NCBI GenBank assembly: GCA_963839535.1
Contig: CAWIVF010000014.1
Coordinates: forward strand, 1 to 64,000
DNA: 64,000 nucleotides
Source: RHKX01 sp963839535
Lineage (GTDB): Bacteria > Actinomycetota > Thermoleophilia > Solirubrobacterales > 70-9
Direction: 5' to 3'
Shown: positions 1 through 9,528 of the stretch, one piece after another
Numbering within the stretch: the first letter of the stretch is position 1
Layout of the letters: every line of letters begins with the position of its first letter
Translations under genes and position numbers: made by a program
Notes under the pieces: generated by a model
The model's database searches: none
What the model saw: only the letters and a program-made list of their open reading frames with translations
Told to the model about the DNA's origin: nothing

Positions 1-406
1 AGGGCCGATCGAGGCCGCCGCTCCAGCGGGGAGGCTCCGAGGCGACCCTGATCGTCACCTCGCGCGTCTCCGAGAGCTTGACCTCGATCGTGTGGCCGAT
101 CCCGGCGGGCCAGGGCGGAATGCTGAAGTCGGCCTCGCGGGCGATCGTCACCAGGCGTCCCGCGGCCCCGGCCATCGCCTCGGCCATGCCGGCATAGGCG
201 CCGGAGAGCTCATGGGCCTGGGCGTCGGCCTCCGAGCGAAGCTCGTGCAGCCGCGCCAGGCGCGCGTCGCCGAGGGCCCGGTCGGTGTCGGCGGCGAGGG
301 CGCTGAGCCTGGCCGCGTTCTCCTGGGCCTCCGCGAGCATCCGGTCGGCGTCGTCCCGCGTGGCGATCAGCGAGTCTCGAAGCCGTTCGACGGGGTTCCC
401 ATCCAT
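1..406 (-). CDS. coiled-coil protein of unknown function, C-terminus cut by window edge
   Basis: I do not recognise this protein. It starts with ATG at 406 (MDGNPVERLRDSL) and stays open for about 135 codons to the left edge, so its end is missing. Residues about 5-85 are rich in Ala, Glu, Arg, Asp and Leu with few prolines, which suggests a long helix or coiled coil. After that comes a more globular stretch with a Pro-Pro-Trp-Pro motif and beta-like segments such as TIEVKLSETREVTIRV. There is no signal peptide. It is transcribed divergently from the Ala/Glu coiled-coil gene at 497, with about 90 bases between the starts. The pair may therefore share a control region and work together, but that is inference. 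Confidence 0.6.
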   Translation of the reverse strand, partial: MDGNPVERLRDSLIATRDDADRMLAEAQENAARLSALAADTDRALGDARLARLHELRSEADAQAHELSGAYAGMAEAMAGAAGRLVTIAREADFSIPPWPAGIGHTIEVKLSETREVTIRVASEPPRWSGGLDRP

Positions 407-496
407 GGCTCCATCGTAGGCGCGCGCCGCGTTCGCGGGCCCCGATCGGCGCAGGGTGACGTGCGACCTGCCGGACGACGTGGTAGACGGTAGGGG

Positions 497-2515
497 ATGG
501 GCACCGAGGATCAGGAGGAAGGACCGCAGGCTCGCGACGAGGCCGAGCAGCGGATCGCCGAGGCCCGGAAGACCATCGGCAAGAGCTTCGAGGAGCTCAT
601 CTCGCGGACCGAGCGACAGGCCGCGGCCCTCGGGGGAGCGGCCGGAGCCGCCGTCCCCGGGGTCGGCGCGGACGCTCCCGCGGCGCCTGAACCGGCTGCC
701 GCCCCCGCGGCGCCCGAGTCACTTGGGGTGCCGGGAGTCGAGGAGCGGATCGAGGCGAGGCTCGCCGAGGAATCAGCGGCGATCGAGGCACGGGTGGGGG
801 AGTGGGTGAACTCCCGCGTCCAGGCCGCCGAGCGCAGGCTGGAGCTCCAGTCCGCGGCGCTCGAGGCGTCGCTCGGCGAGGGCGCGGAGCGCGCGCGGCT
901 GGCCGCCGAGCAGATCGAGCGTGCGAGGGAGGAGCTTGCGGCGTCGGCCACGCGCGCGGCGGCGGAGATCGAACGGGCGGCCGAGGGGGCGCGGGCCGCG
1001 GTCTCCACGGGCGCCGAGGAGCGGGCCGAGGGATCCGTCGCCGCGGCCGAGGCGAGGATCGCCGCGGCCGAGGCGGCCGCCGGCGAGCGCATCGCGCAGT
1101 CGCTTGACGCGATGCTCGGCGGGCACGAGCAGCGACTCGAGGCCGAGGCCACCGCGTTCCGCGAGCGACTCGACGCCGAGCTCGCGGCCGGGCTGGCGGC
1201 CGCTGCCGAGGGGGTGCGAGCAGAGCTCCTCGCCGAGCAGGCGAAGCTCTCTGGTGGCCTTGAGGCCGAGATCGATTCGCGCCTGGCCGCGGCCAGAACC
1301 GAGCTCGAGGCTGCCTTCGCCGCGGCCGTGGAAGCCCGGCAGGCGGACGCGATCGAGCGCGTCGAGGCGATCATGATCCGCCAGTCGGAGCAGGGCCGGG
1401 AGCGGGTGAGCGAGGCGAGCCGGGCGATCGAGGAGCGGATCGCCGAGGGCGAGCGCCGGGCGGAATCCGCGGCCGCCGCGATCGAGGAGCGCTCCGCGCG
1501 GATCTCGGCCGAGCTCGAGGAGGCGGCGGCCGAGGCCACGGAGCGGGTCCGGCGATCCGGCGACGAGATCAACGGAGCGCGGGAGCGGGCGACCGAGCAG
1601 ATCGCGCGCGACCTCGAGAGCGCTCGCGAGGAGATTGCTGGGACGGCGACCGGAGCCCGCGAGGAGATCACGGGACGCGCGGCCCGCGAGGATCACGGGA
1701 CGCGCGCGCGAGGAGATCCGCGGCAGGTCGTCGCCGGGGCGCGCGAGGAGATCGCCGGCGAGGCGGCCGAGCGAGCCGTCACCGAGGCGCGCGCCGCCGC
1801 GGAGGCGGGGCTGGCGGAGGCCGCCGAGCGCCTCGAGCGGGAGAGCGCCGATGCCCGCGGGCGGCTCGAGGCGACCATCGCCGAGGCCCTGAGCGCCGCC
1901 GAGGGCAGGCTGGAGACGATGCGAGCGGAGATCGAGGGGCTCGCGCGCGAGCGGGCCGACGCCGCCATCGGCGAATCGGTCGCGGAGCACGCGAGCCGGG
2001 CGGAGACGGAGCTGCGGAGCCTCGTCGACGAGCTCGCCGAGGGCCTGCGGGAGCGCGGGACGGCGATGCTGGCGAGCGACGCCGGCGAATGGCGCGGCCG
2101 CTCCCACTCCGAGCTCGCCGACGCGGTTGCGCGGGCGCGTACCGAGATGGAGGGGCTCGCCGCCCAGCTTCAGGGGTCGATCGCGGCCACCGCGGAGGGG
2201 CGGGCGGAGGCGGTCGTCCAATCCGAGTTCGAGGCCCGGGAGGCGGATCTGAAGCAGCGGCTCGGCGAGTTGCTCGAGATAGCCGAGGCCGATGCCGAGC
2301 AGCGCCTCGCCGCGGCGGCGAGCGCGGCGGAGGAGCGCCTCGCCGCGGCGGAGGAGCGGCTCGCGGCCGTGGACGCCGCGCAGGAGCGCGAGGAGCGGAT
2401 CCGCAGCCGCGCGAGCGCCGCGGAGCTCGAGTCCGAGCGTCGCGTCCGCGAGGCGGAGCAGCGGCTCGTCGAGGTCCTGGCGCGGCTCGAGCCCGCCGAG
2501 GGCGGCGTTTCCTAG
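497..2515 (+). CDS. large Ala/Glu/Arg-rich coiled-coil protein
   Basis: This is a 672-residue protein that is almost entirely predicted helix and coiled coil. After a short N-terminus (MGTEDQEEGPQARDEAEQR) and a Pro/Ala-rich linker at about residues 50-75, the rest is dominated by Ala, Glu and Arg. Units such as EERIAEGERR, ERLAAAEERL and AREEIAG recur. No enzyme motif, membrane segment or signal peptide is visible. At about residues 396-410 the AREEI(A/T)G periodicity breaks in this frame but continues in a shifted frame, which suggests two compensating indels. Proteins of this type often act as structural or envelope-organising filaments, but no family can be assigned here. The upstream neighbour, on the other strand, is also coiled-coil. 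dnaE follows about 95 bases downstream. Confidence 0.6.
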   Translation: MGTEDQEEGPQARDEAEQRIAEARKTIGKSFEELISRTERQAAALGGAAGAAVPGVGADAPAAPEPAAAPAAPESLGVPGVEERIEARLAEESAAIEARVGEWVNSRVQAAERRLELQSAALEASLGEGAERARLAAEQIERAREELAASATRAAAEIERAAEGARAAVSTGAEERAEGSVAAAEARIAAAEAAAGERIAQSLDAMLGGHEQRLEAEATAFRERLDAELAAGLAAAAEGVRAELLAEQAKLSGGLEAEIDSRLAAARTELEAAFAAAVEARQADAIERVEAIMIRQSEQGRERVSEASRAIEERIAEGERRAESAAAAIEERSARISAELEEAAAEATERVRRSGDEINGARERATEQIARDLESAREEIAGTATGAREEITGRAAREDHGTRARGDPRQVVAGAREEIAGEAAERAVTEARAAAEAGLAEAAERLERESADARGRLEATIAEALSAAEGRLETMRAEIEGLARERADAAIGESVAEHASRAETELRSLVDELAEGLRERGTAMLASDAGEWRGRSHSELADAVARARTEMEGLAAQLQGSIAATAEGRAEAVVQSEFEAREADLKQRLGELLEIAEADAEQRLAAAASAAEERLAAAEERLAAVDAAQEREERIRSRASAAELESERRVREAEQRLVEVLARLEPAEGGVS

Positions 2516-2610
2516 GCCGCTCGGGGCGCGCTCGCCGCGGGTCCCGCAAAACGCGGAATCGGCGTCGCCGGCGCACGGGTGGCATCTGCCGCCCTTGCCA
2601 TGATGGGCCG

Positions 2611-5600
2611 GTGAGCCCGCAGGGACAGGGAGGAGTGACGGCAGCCCATCTGCACGTCCACAGCGAGTACTCGCTCCTGGACGGCGCGAACAAGATCGAG
2701 GCGATGGCCGCGCGCGCCGCCGAGCTGGACATGCCGGCGCTCGGACTGACCGATCACGGGGTCATGAACGGCGCGGTCGAGCTCTTCAAGGCCTGCAACA
2801 AGCACGGCGTCAAGCCGATCATGGGGCTCGAGGCCTACCTCGTCGACGACGTCGCCGAGATCAAGCAGAAGACGCGCTGGGAGCGCAACCACCTGACCCT
2901 GCTCGCCGCGAACGAGACCGGCTACGGCAACCTCGTCAAGCTCAGCTCCGCCGGCTTCCTCGAGGGCTTCGCCCGCGGCAAGGCCAACGTCGACCCGGCG
3001 ATGCTCGAGCGCTACTCCGAGGGCGTGATCGCGCTCACCGGCTGCCTGCAGTCCCGCTTCTGCAAGCGCATCGTCGAGGACCGCCCCGACGAGGCGCGCG
3101 AGCACATCGACGAGCTGCGCGGGATCTTCGGCCCCGAGAACGTCTACTTCGAGCTCCAGGTCAACGGGATCCCCGAGCAGGACAAGGCGAACGAGGGGAT
3201 CGCCCGGGTCGCGCGGGAGCTCGGCGCCCCGCTCGTCGGGACCGCCGACGTCCACTACCTGCGGCGCGAGGACTACACCAACCACGCGGCGCTGCTCTGC
3301 GTGCAGACGAAGTCGACGCTCGAGCACCCGAAGCTCTCCTTCGACACGAACGAGTTCTATTTGAAGACCGCCGAGGAGATGGCCGAGTCCTTCGCTCCCT
3401 GGCCGGAGGCGGTCCCGAACACGCTCGAGATCGCCGAGCGCTGCAACGTCGAGATCAAGCTCGGCGAGCTGCTGCTGCCGCGCTTCCCGACCCCCGACGG
3501 CTCCGAGCCGGAGGTGATGCTGCGCCGGCTCGCCGAGGAGGGGCTGCGGCGCCGCTACGGCGACCCGGTGCCCGCGGCGGCGGCCGAGCGGCTCGAGATG
3601 GAGCTCGGGGTGATCGAGAACATGGGCTTCCCGTCCTACTTCCTGATCGTCTGGGACTTCGTCCGCTTCGCCAAGGACAACGGCGTCGCCGTCGGCCCCG
3701 GCCGCGGCTCGGCGGCCGGCTCGATCGTCGCCTACAGCCTCGGCATCACCGACCTCGACCCGCTCGCCAACGACCTGCTCTTCGAGCGCTTCCTCAACCC
3801 GGCCCGCAAGTCGATGCCCGACATCGACATCGACTTCTCGGTCCGCGGCCGCGAGCGCGTGATCCGCTACGTCGGCGAGAAGTACGGCCGCGAGTCGGTC
3901 GCGCAGATCATCACCTTCGGCAAGATGGCCCCGCGGGCGGCGACCCGCGACGCCGCCCGGGTGCTCGGCTTCGACTACGGCACCGGCGACCGCGTCGCCA
4001 AGCTGATCCCGGAGCCGATCATGGGCCGCAGCCCGAGCTTCGACGAGTGCCTCAAGGACGGCCAGGACCTGCGCAAGGCCTACGACACCGAGGCCGACAC
4101 GCGCCAGATCGTCGACACCGCCAAGGGCCTCGAGGGGATCGTCCGCAACAACTCGATCCACGCCGCCGCCGTGGTGATCGCCGACCGGCCGCTGCAGGAG
4201 GTCGTCCCCCTCCAGCTGGCCGAGGACCGCGGGGCGGCGAAGGACGGCGAGCGCTCGTACAAGATCGTGACCCAGTACTCGATGGGCCCGGTCGAGGAGA
4301 TCGGCCTGCTGAAGATGGACTTCCTCGGCCTGCGCAACCTCGACGTGATCGAGGACGCGGTCGAGATCATCGAGCGCTCCCGCGGGGTCAAGCTCGACGT
4401 CGAGTCGCTGCCGCTCGACGACGCGGTGACCTACGAGATGCTCACCCGCGGCGACTCGATCGGCGTCTTCCAGCTCGAGTCCGAGGGCATGCGGGAGGCG
4501 CTGCGCAAGGTCAAGCCGACGGAGTTCGACGACATCGTCGCGCTCGTCTCGCTCTACCGGCCGGGTGCGATGCGCTACATCGACGACTACGCCCGCGGCA
4601 AGCGCAACCCGGACTCGGTCCGCTTCCAGGACGAGCGCCTGCGGCCGATCACCGAGGCGACCTACGGCTGCTGCATCTACCAGGAGCAGCTGATGGAGAT
4701 CGCCAAGCAGATGGCCGGCTTCAGCGGCGCCGAGGCCGACGACCTGCGCAAGGCGATCGGCAAGAAGAAGCGCGACCTGATGGCGACGATGGAGGAGAAG
4801 TTCGTCGCCGGCACCGCGGCCTCGGACACCGATCGCTCCGTCGCCAAGGACCTCTGGTCGCTGATGACCGCGGCGGCCGACTACAGCTTCAACAAGTCAC
4901 ACGCCGCCTGCTACGCGCTGATCGCCTACCGGACCGCGTACCTGAAGGCGAACTACCCGGCCGAGTACATGGCCGCGGTGATCAGCTCGGTGATGTCGAC
5001 GAAGGACAAGGTGCCGTTCTTCGTCAACCGCTGCGAGGAGATGGGGATCGAGGTGCTGCCGCCCGACGTCAACTCCTCCGACCACGGCTTCGTCGTCTTC
5101 GGCAAGAACATCCGCTTCGGCCTCGACGCGGTCAAGAACGTCGGCTACTCGGCGGTCGAGGCGATCCTCAAGGCGCGCGAGGAGCGGCCCTTCGACTCGC
5201 TCTAGGACTTCTGCGAGCGGGTCGACTGCCGGGCGGTCAACAAGCGCGCGATCGAGTGCCTGATCAAGTGCGGCGCCTTCGACTCGACGAACGCGACCCG
5301 CAAGGGGATGCTCGGCGTCCTGCCGCAGGCCCAGTCGGCGGGTCAGAAGGCGCAGGAGGACGCGATCCGGGGCCAGGCTTCGATCTTCGCCCTCGACGAC
5401 GGCGGCGGCGGCGGGGGAGGCGGCTTCCGCTCCCAGCACCCGCCGATCCTCGGCGAGGAGTTCGAGCAGCGCGAGCTGCTCACGCTGGAGAAGGAGACGA
5501 TGGGGACCTTCCTCTCCGACCATCCGCTCTCGGAGGTCCGCGACGCCCTTCGCGTCCGCGCCGACTGCACGCTCGCCGAGCTCGAGAAGAAGCCGGACGG

Positions 5601-6131
5601 GGCCTGGGTCACCGTCGGCGGCATCGTCGCCGAGTGCAAGAAGATCCGCACGAAGAGCGGCTCGAACATGATGTTCGCCACCCTCGACGACCTCGAGGGC
5701 CGGGTCGAGATGATCGTCTTCGCCAAGTCGCTCGAGGCCAACGGCGCGGTGATCGAGGACGACGCCGTCGTCCTCGTGCGCGGCCGGGTCGACCACAAGG
5801 ACAGGGGCGAGACCAAGCTCGTCGTCCAGGAGGCCGAGCGCTTCGAGCCGTCCAGCGACGAGGTCGCCGGCGCCCGCGAGAAGGCGCGCAAGCTCGCCGA
5901 GCCGGAGTGCTTGACGTTGGAGCTCGACGCCGCCGAAGTTCGGCCCGGCGATCATCGACGAGCTGAAGTCCGTCTTCGCGAACTTCCCCGGCGAGGCGGA
6001 GGTCGCAGCTCGTGATGAGCACCCGCGAGGGCATGCGCAAGCTGCGCTTCGGGCGCGACTACCGCGTCGCTCCCTCAGCCGGCCTCCGCGCCGAGCTCGA
6101 CGAGCTGCTCGGCGCGCCGCTTGCGGCCTAG
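2611..6131 (+). CDS. dnaE: DNA polymerase III alpha subunit, interrupted by a stop and two frameshifts
   Basis: This is the replicative DNA polymerase. The N-terminal PHP domain is clear (HLHVHSEYSLLDG; LTDHGVMNGAVELFKACNK). The catalytic motif PDIDIDF lies at about residues 403-409. Near the C-terminus is an OB-fold (WVTVGGIVAECKKIRTKSG). The GTG at 2611 is used; a second in-frame GTG at 2635 sits closer to the conserved start, but its AGGGAGGA is too near to act as a normal ribosome site. The gene is broken three times. A TAG at 5203-5205 falls where the family has an aromatic residue before DFCERVD. Extra bases are needed near 5937 and 6005 to restore KFGPAIIDELKSVF and QLVMSTREGMRKL. The true stop is the TAG at 6129-6131, giving about 1,173 residues, normal for the family. 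An essential gene broken like this most likely reflects sequence error. Confidence 0.9.
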
Positions 6132-6226
6132 CCCTTACGGGTAACTGTCTCTCGAAAGGGCCTTACCTGAGCCCTTCGGGGTCGTTCCCCCGTATCCAAC
6201 GGAGTTCAACCCAACCAAGGAGACCC

Positions 6227-6301
6227 ATGTCGATCGTCACCATCCTGATCATCATCGTCCTCGTGCTGCTCGCCCTCTACCTGGCGCGCCGGGTCTTCTA
6301 G
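6227..6301 (+). CDS. 24-residue single-pass membrane peptide
   Basis: This is a very small ORF starting MSIVTILIIIVLVLLALY and ending LARRVF. It begins with ATG at 6227 and stops with TAG at 6299-6301. A good ribosome-binding site, AAGGAG, lies a few bases upstream (6217-6222). The peptide is one hydrophobic helix of about 18 residues followed by Arg-Arg, so it should insert with the basic end inside. Similar tiny hydrophobic proteins are common in bacteria, but I cannot name a family. It lies in the gap between dnaE and the lipoprotein on the other strand. The good Shine-Dalgarno site and perfect helix argue that it is real; its function is unknown. Confidence 0.6.
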   Translation: MSIVTILIIIVLVLLALYLARRVF

Positions 6302-6315
6302 GAGCCCCGCGGGGC

Positions 6316-6688
6316 TCAGCTCTGCAGATCCGCGGCGCAGCCCTCGCTGAGGACATCGGCGAGGGGCGCCGTCAGGGGGAAGTCGGTGCCGATCGCGGTG
6401 TAGGTGTAGGCGGCGACCCGCCCCGGGTCGGCTCCCTTGCAGATCGTCGGGGTGGTCGTCGACGTAGTCCTCGGCGATGTTGACCGTCGCCTTGGCATCG
6501 AGCTTCAGGAAGGCCGGGCTGCGGATGTCGTAGTTCGCGCCGGGAGGCACGCCGGGGGTGCCGCTGGCCGGGGTCAGATCGCCGGCCGCCGGCACGGGCT
6601 CCGCGCCGGGCGTGTAGCCGTCGTCGTCGTCGCCGCAACCGGCCGCGAGGACCAGCGCCGCGAGGGCCGCTGCGAGGGGGTACCGCAC
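6316..6688 (-). CDS. small secreted lipoprotein, frameshifted
   Basis: This is a lipoprotein of about 124 residues. The start MRYPLAAALAALVLAAGC gives a lipobox (LAAGC) with Cys18, followed by an Asp-rich linker (GDDDDG) and a mature domain of unknown function. That domain includes NYDIRSPAFLKLDAKATVNI and, after the frameshift, ICKGADPGRVAAYTYTAIG, ending AADLQS. One extra base near 6443 breaks the frame between YVDDHP and ICKGADP. The two mature-domain cysteines (in TICKG and EGCAADLQ) lie on the far side of the break and could form a disulfide. It is convergent with the small membrane peptide. No family was recognised. Confidence 0.65.
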
Positions 6689-6722
6689 ACGGCCAATCTA
6701 GCGTCCGCCTAGAATTCCGCGG

Positions 6723-7121
6723 GTGAGAACCGCTTTGGAGAGCGCGCCGCCGGCACCCGCCGGCGAGTGCCGGAGCTGCCGCACCTTCTGCGACAAGATG
6801 ATCGAGCCGCGCGACTGCCTGCAGATGCGCTGCCCCTATCTCTGGAGCTACGTCGACGGGCCCACCGGCCGCCGCTTCATGGGCTGCGTGCAGAAGGTCT
6901 TCCGCGGCGAGATCGACATCGCCGGCTTCGAGGCCGCCGAGCGATCGGGCGGCTACGGCGGGATCAAGATGACCGGCCGGCCGCTCGCGCACTGCCCCTC
7001 GCGGGTCGAGCCCGCGTTCGAGGGCGGCGGCCCGGCGCACACCTGCCTCAACCCCTCCTTCTTCGCCGCCGACGACCCCGAGGGCTTCGACCTGCGGGAG
7101 GGGCTGCGGCCCGCCGCCTGA
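6723..7121 (+). CDS. cysteine-rich protein, probable metal-binding, unknown function
   Basis: This is a 132-residue soluble protein starting with GTG at 6723. Cysteines cluster near the N-terminus as C16-x2-C19-x3-C23-x8-C32-x4-C37, followed by C55 in FMGCVQKVF. Two more occur later (LAHCPS and HTCLN). The spacing suggests a zinc or iron-sulfur site, but it is not a standard ferredoxin or zinc-ribbon pattern that I can name. There is no signal peptide, so it is probably cytoplasmic. It sits between a lipoprotein and endonuclease IV, both on the other strand, and appears monocistronic. The identity is unknown; the metal-binding role is inferred from the cysteines alone. Confidence 0.6.
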   Translation: MRTALESAPPAPAGECRSCRTFCDKMIEPRDCLQMRCPYLWSYVDGPTGRRFMGCVQKVFRGEIDIAGFEAAERSGGYGGIKMTGRPLAHCPSRVEPAFEGGGPAHTCLNPSFFAADDPEGFDLREGLRPAA

Positions 7122-7129
7122 GCTGAGGG

Positions 7130-7990
7130 TCAGCGGCGAGCGGCCAGGCCCCGCTCGCGCAGCTCCTGCGCTCGCTCCACCTCGCTGAGGTCGGCGCCCT
7201 TCTTGTCGGGGCCCGGCGTCTCGAGCAGAGCGGGCAGCCGCTCGAAGCGGGGCTCGGAGAGGAAGGTGGCGATCCCGTCCTCGCCCATCTCGCCCTCGCC
7301 GACGTTGGCGTGCTTGTCGCGGTTGGCCCCCTTGGGGACGGCGCTGTCGTTGACGTGCAGGCAGCGCAGCCGGTCGAGTCCGACCTCCCGGTCGAGCTCG
7401 TCGACCACCTGACTCAGGCCGGCGGGCTCGACGATGTCGAACCCGGAGGCGAAGAGGTGGCAGCAGTCGATGCAGACGCCGATCCGTTCCCCCGCGCCGG
7501 CGGCCTCGACGAGCTGCGCCAGCTCCCCGAAGTCGCGGCCGAGGGGGCCCTGCGTGCCCGCGGTGTTCTCGAACAGGATCGGGCAGCGCTCGGACTCGGC
7601 CAGCGCCTCGCGGACGACCTCGCCGGAGCGCGCGACCGCCTCGTCGAGCGGGTCCTGCTTGCGCGAGCCCGCATGCAGGACCACGCCGTCGGCGCCGATC
7701 GCGTCGCCGAGGCGGAGCGCGTGGATCAGCGAGGCGAGCGACTTCTCGCGGATCACGGGGTCGGGGGTCGCCGTGTTGATCAGGTAGACGGCGTGGATCA
7801 CCACCGACTCGAGCTGGGACTCCTCGAAGGCGGCGACGAACGCCTCGTGGTCGGCGGGGCCGAACTTCGTCGGCCGCCAGGCCCGCGGGCTCTGGTGGAA
7901 GATCTGGATGGCCTCGCAGTTGCGCTCGACGCCGCGCTCGACGGCTTTGGCGAGGCCGCCGGCTGGTGAAACGTGGGCTCCGATCAGCAT
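7130..7990 (-). CDS. nfo: endonuclease IV (AP endonuclease)
   Basis: Endonuclease IV is a zinc-dependent repair enzyme that cuts DNA 5' of abasic sites. The 286-residue protein starts MLIGAHVSPAGGLAKAVERG, the classic family N-terminus, so the ATG at 7990 is chosen over longer upstream frames. The metal-ligand segments of this TIM-barrel family are all visible in order: VVIHAVYLINTA, VVLHAGSRK, ILFENTAG, GVCIDCCHLFASGFD, CLHVNDS and DKHANVGEGEMG. The length matches the family. It is divergent from gltX, with 31 bases between the two start codons, so the two promoters must overlap. The frame is intact. Confidence 0.93.
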   Translation of the reverse strand: MLIGAHVSPAGGLAKAVERGVERNCEAIQIFHQSPRAWRPTKFGPADHEAFVAAFEESQLESVVIHAVYLINTATPDPVIREKSLASLIHALRLGDAIGADGVVLHAGSRKQDPLDEAVARSGEVVREALAESERCPILFENTAGTQGPLGRDFGELAQLVEAAGAGERIGVCIDCCHLFASGFDIVEPAGLSQVVDELDREVGLDRLRCLHVNDSAVPKGANRDKHANVGEGEMGEDGIATFLSEPRFERLPALLETPGPDKKGADLSEVERAQELRERGLAARR

Positions 7991-8021
7991 GGGGGCGGGG
8001 CAGGTTACCGAGCGCCATAAC

Positions 8022-9472
8022 ATGCCCAGCGAGCAGCGCGTGCAAGAGCCCCTCCGAGTCAGATTCGCCCCTTCGCCAACCGGCGCGCTCCACATCGGGG
8101 GCGCCCGCACGGCGCTCTACAACTGGCTCGTCGCCCGCCACGGCGGCGGCACCCTGGTCCTGCGGATCGAGGACACCGACCGCGAGCGCTCCACCCCGGA
8201 GAACGTCGAGCAGATCCTCGACGCCATGCGCTGGCTCGAGCTCGACTGGGACGAGGGGCCCGTCAGCCAGTACGAGCGGGCGCCGCGGCACGCCGAGCGG
8301 CTCGAGCAGCTGCTCGCCTCCGGCGCCGCCTACCGCGACACCGCGACCGCGGCGGACGTCAAGGAGTTCCGCGACGCCAACCCCGGCCGCGGCTACCGCG
8401 GGACGCCCAGCGACGAGCCCGGGGCCGCGATCCGGCTGCGGGTGCCCGAGGAGGGGGAGACCGTGGTCCCCGACGCGATCCGGGGCGAGATCCGCTTCCA
8501 GAACGCGCTTCAGGACGACCCGGTGATCGCCCGCGCCGACGGCTCGGTCCTCTACAACTTCGCCGTCGCCGTCGACGACGCCGAGATGGGGATCACCGAC
8601 GTGATCCGCGGCGACGACCACCTCTCGAACACGCCGCGGCAGCTGCTCGTCCTCGAGGCGCTCGGCGAGCAGCCGCCCCGCTACGCGCACCTGCCGCTGC
8701 TCCACGGGCCGGACGGCAAGAAGCTCTCCAAGCGCCACGGCGCCGCCTCCGTCCAGGAGCTGCGCGAGCAGGGGTTCCTGCCGGCGGCGGTGCGCAACTA
8801 CCTGGCCCTGCTCGGCTGGGGCACCGACGACGACACGACGTTGATGAGCACCGAGGAGCTGATCGGGCGCTTCACGATCGACCGGGTCGGCCGCTCGGCG
8901 GCGATCTTCGACCCGCAGAAGCTGCGCTGGCTCAACGGCCGCTTCATGCGCGAGGAGGACCTCGGGCGCTACGAGGCCGAGCTCGCGGCGCACCTCGAGC
9001 GCACCGACCCCGAGGGGGCGGCCGCCTTCGCCGCGGCTCCCGGCGAGCTGCGGCGGAGGCCTGCGAGATCGTCCGGGAGAAGGCCCAGACGGTGATCGAG
9101 GTCTGGCCGCTGATCGCGTTCCTCTTCACCGAGCCGGAGCCGGACGAGAAGGCCTGGAGGAAGGTGATGAAGCCCGCCGTGGCCCCCGCGCTCGCGCAAT
9201 CACGGGACGTGATCGCCGCGACGGAGCCCTATGACGCGGCGACGCTCGAGACCGACCTGCGGGAGCTGATCGAGCGGGAGGAGCTCTCCGCGAGCAAGGC
9301 GCTGCAGCCGATCCGGGTCGCGATCAGCGGTTCGACGATCTCGCCGGGCATCTTCGAGTCGCTCGAGGTGCTCGGGCGTGAGCGCTCGCTGGAGCGCATC
9401 GACGCGGCCCTGAAACGGCTCTCCGAAGGGGAAGATCCCGACCAGGCGAGCGGTTCTCGGCCAGCGGGCTAA
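8022..9472 (+). CDS. gltX: glutamyl-tRNA synthetase, frameshifted near 9050
   Basis: This enzyme charges tRNA-Glu in the cytoplasm (class I synthetase). The HIGH-like signature is in FAPSPTGALHIGG (residues 15-27) and the KMSKS-like loop is DGKKLSKRHG near residue 235. The ATG at 8022 gives MPSEQRVQEPLRVRFAPSPT, a normal start. The anticodon-binding C-terminal region continues in another frame (EACEIVREKAQTVIEVWPL) after a one-base loss, or two gains, near 9050, and ends with TAA at 9470-9472. The rebuilt length of about 484 residues is normal. Because gatCAB is also present, this GluRS may be non-discriminating and feed Glu-tRNA-Gln to the amidotransferase; that is inference. Confidence 0.92.
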
Positions 9473-9477
9473 CGAAA

Positions 9478-9505
9478 CGGCCCCGATCTGCCGATCAGGG
9501 GGCCG
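9478..9505 (+). terminator. hairpin after gltX
   Basis: An inverted repeat of CGGCCCC...GATC and GATC...GGGGCCG with a short TGCC loop lies 6 bases after the gltX stop. It has no T-tract, as is common in GC-rich genomes, so it is only a likely terminator. Confidence 0.45.
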
Positions 9506-9512
9506 ATGAGAA

Positions 9513-9524
9513 ATATCGCGATAT
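9513..9524. promoter_or_regulatory. 12-bp palindrome before the HDOD-LuxR gene
   Basis: ATATCGCGATAT is a perfect palindrome ending 4 bases before the ATG at 9529, in an otherwise GC-rich gap. Its position fits an operator for a dimeric regulator, possibly autoregulation by the LuxR-type domain just downstream. This is inference; no second copy was seen in the window. Confidence 0.35.
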
Positions 9525-9528
9525 CGGC

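Noticed and set aside
773..4161. Long minus-strand reading frames opposite the coiled-coil gene and dnaE
   Set aside because: They are shadow frames caused by high GC content; the plus-strand proteins have clear motifs.
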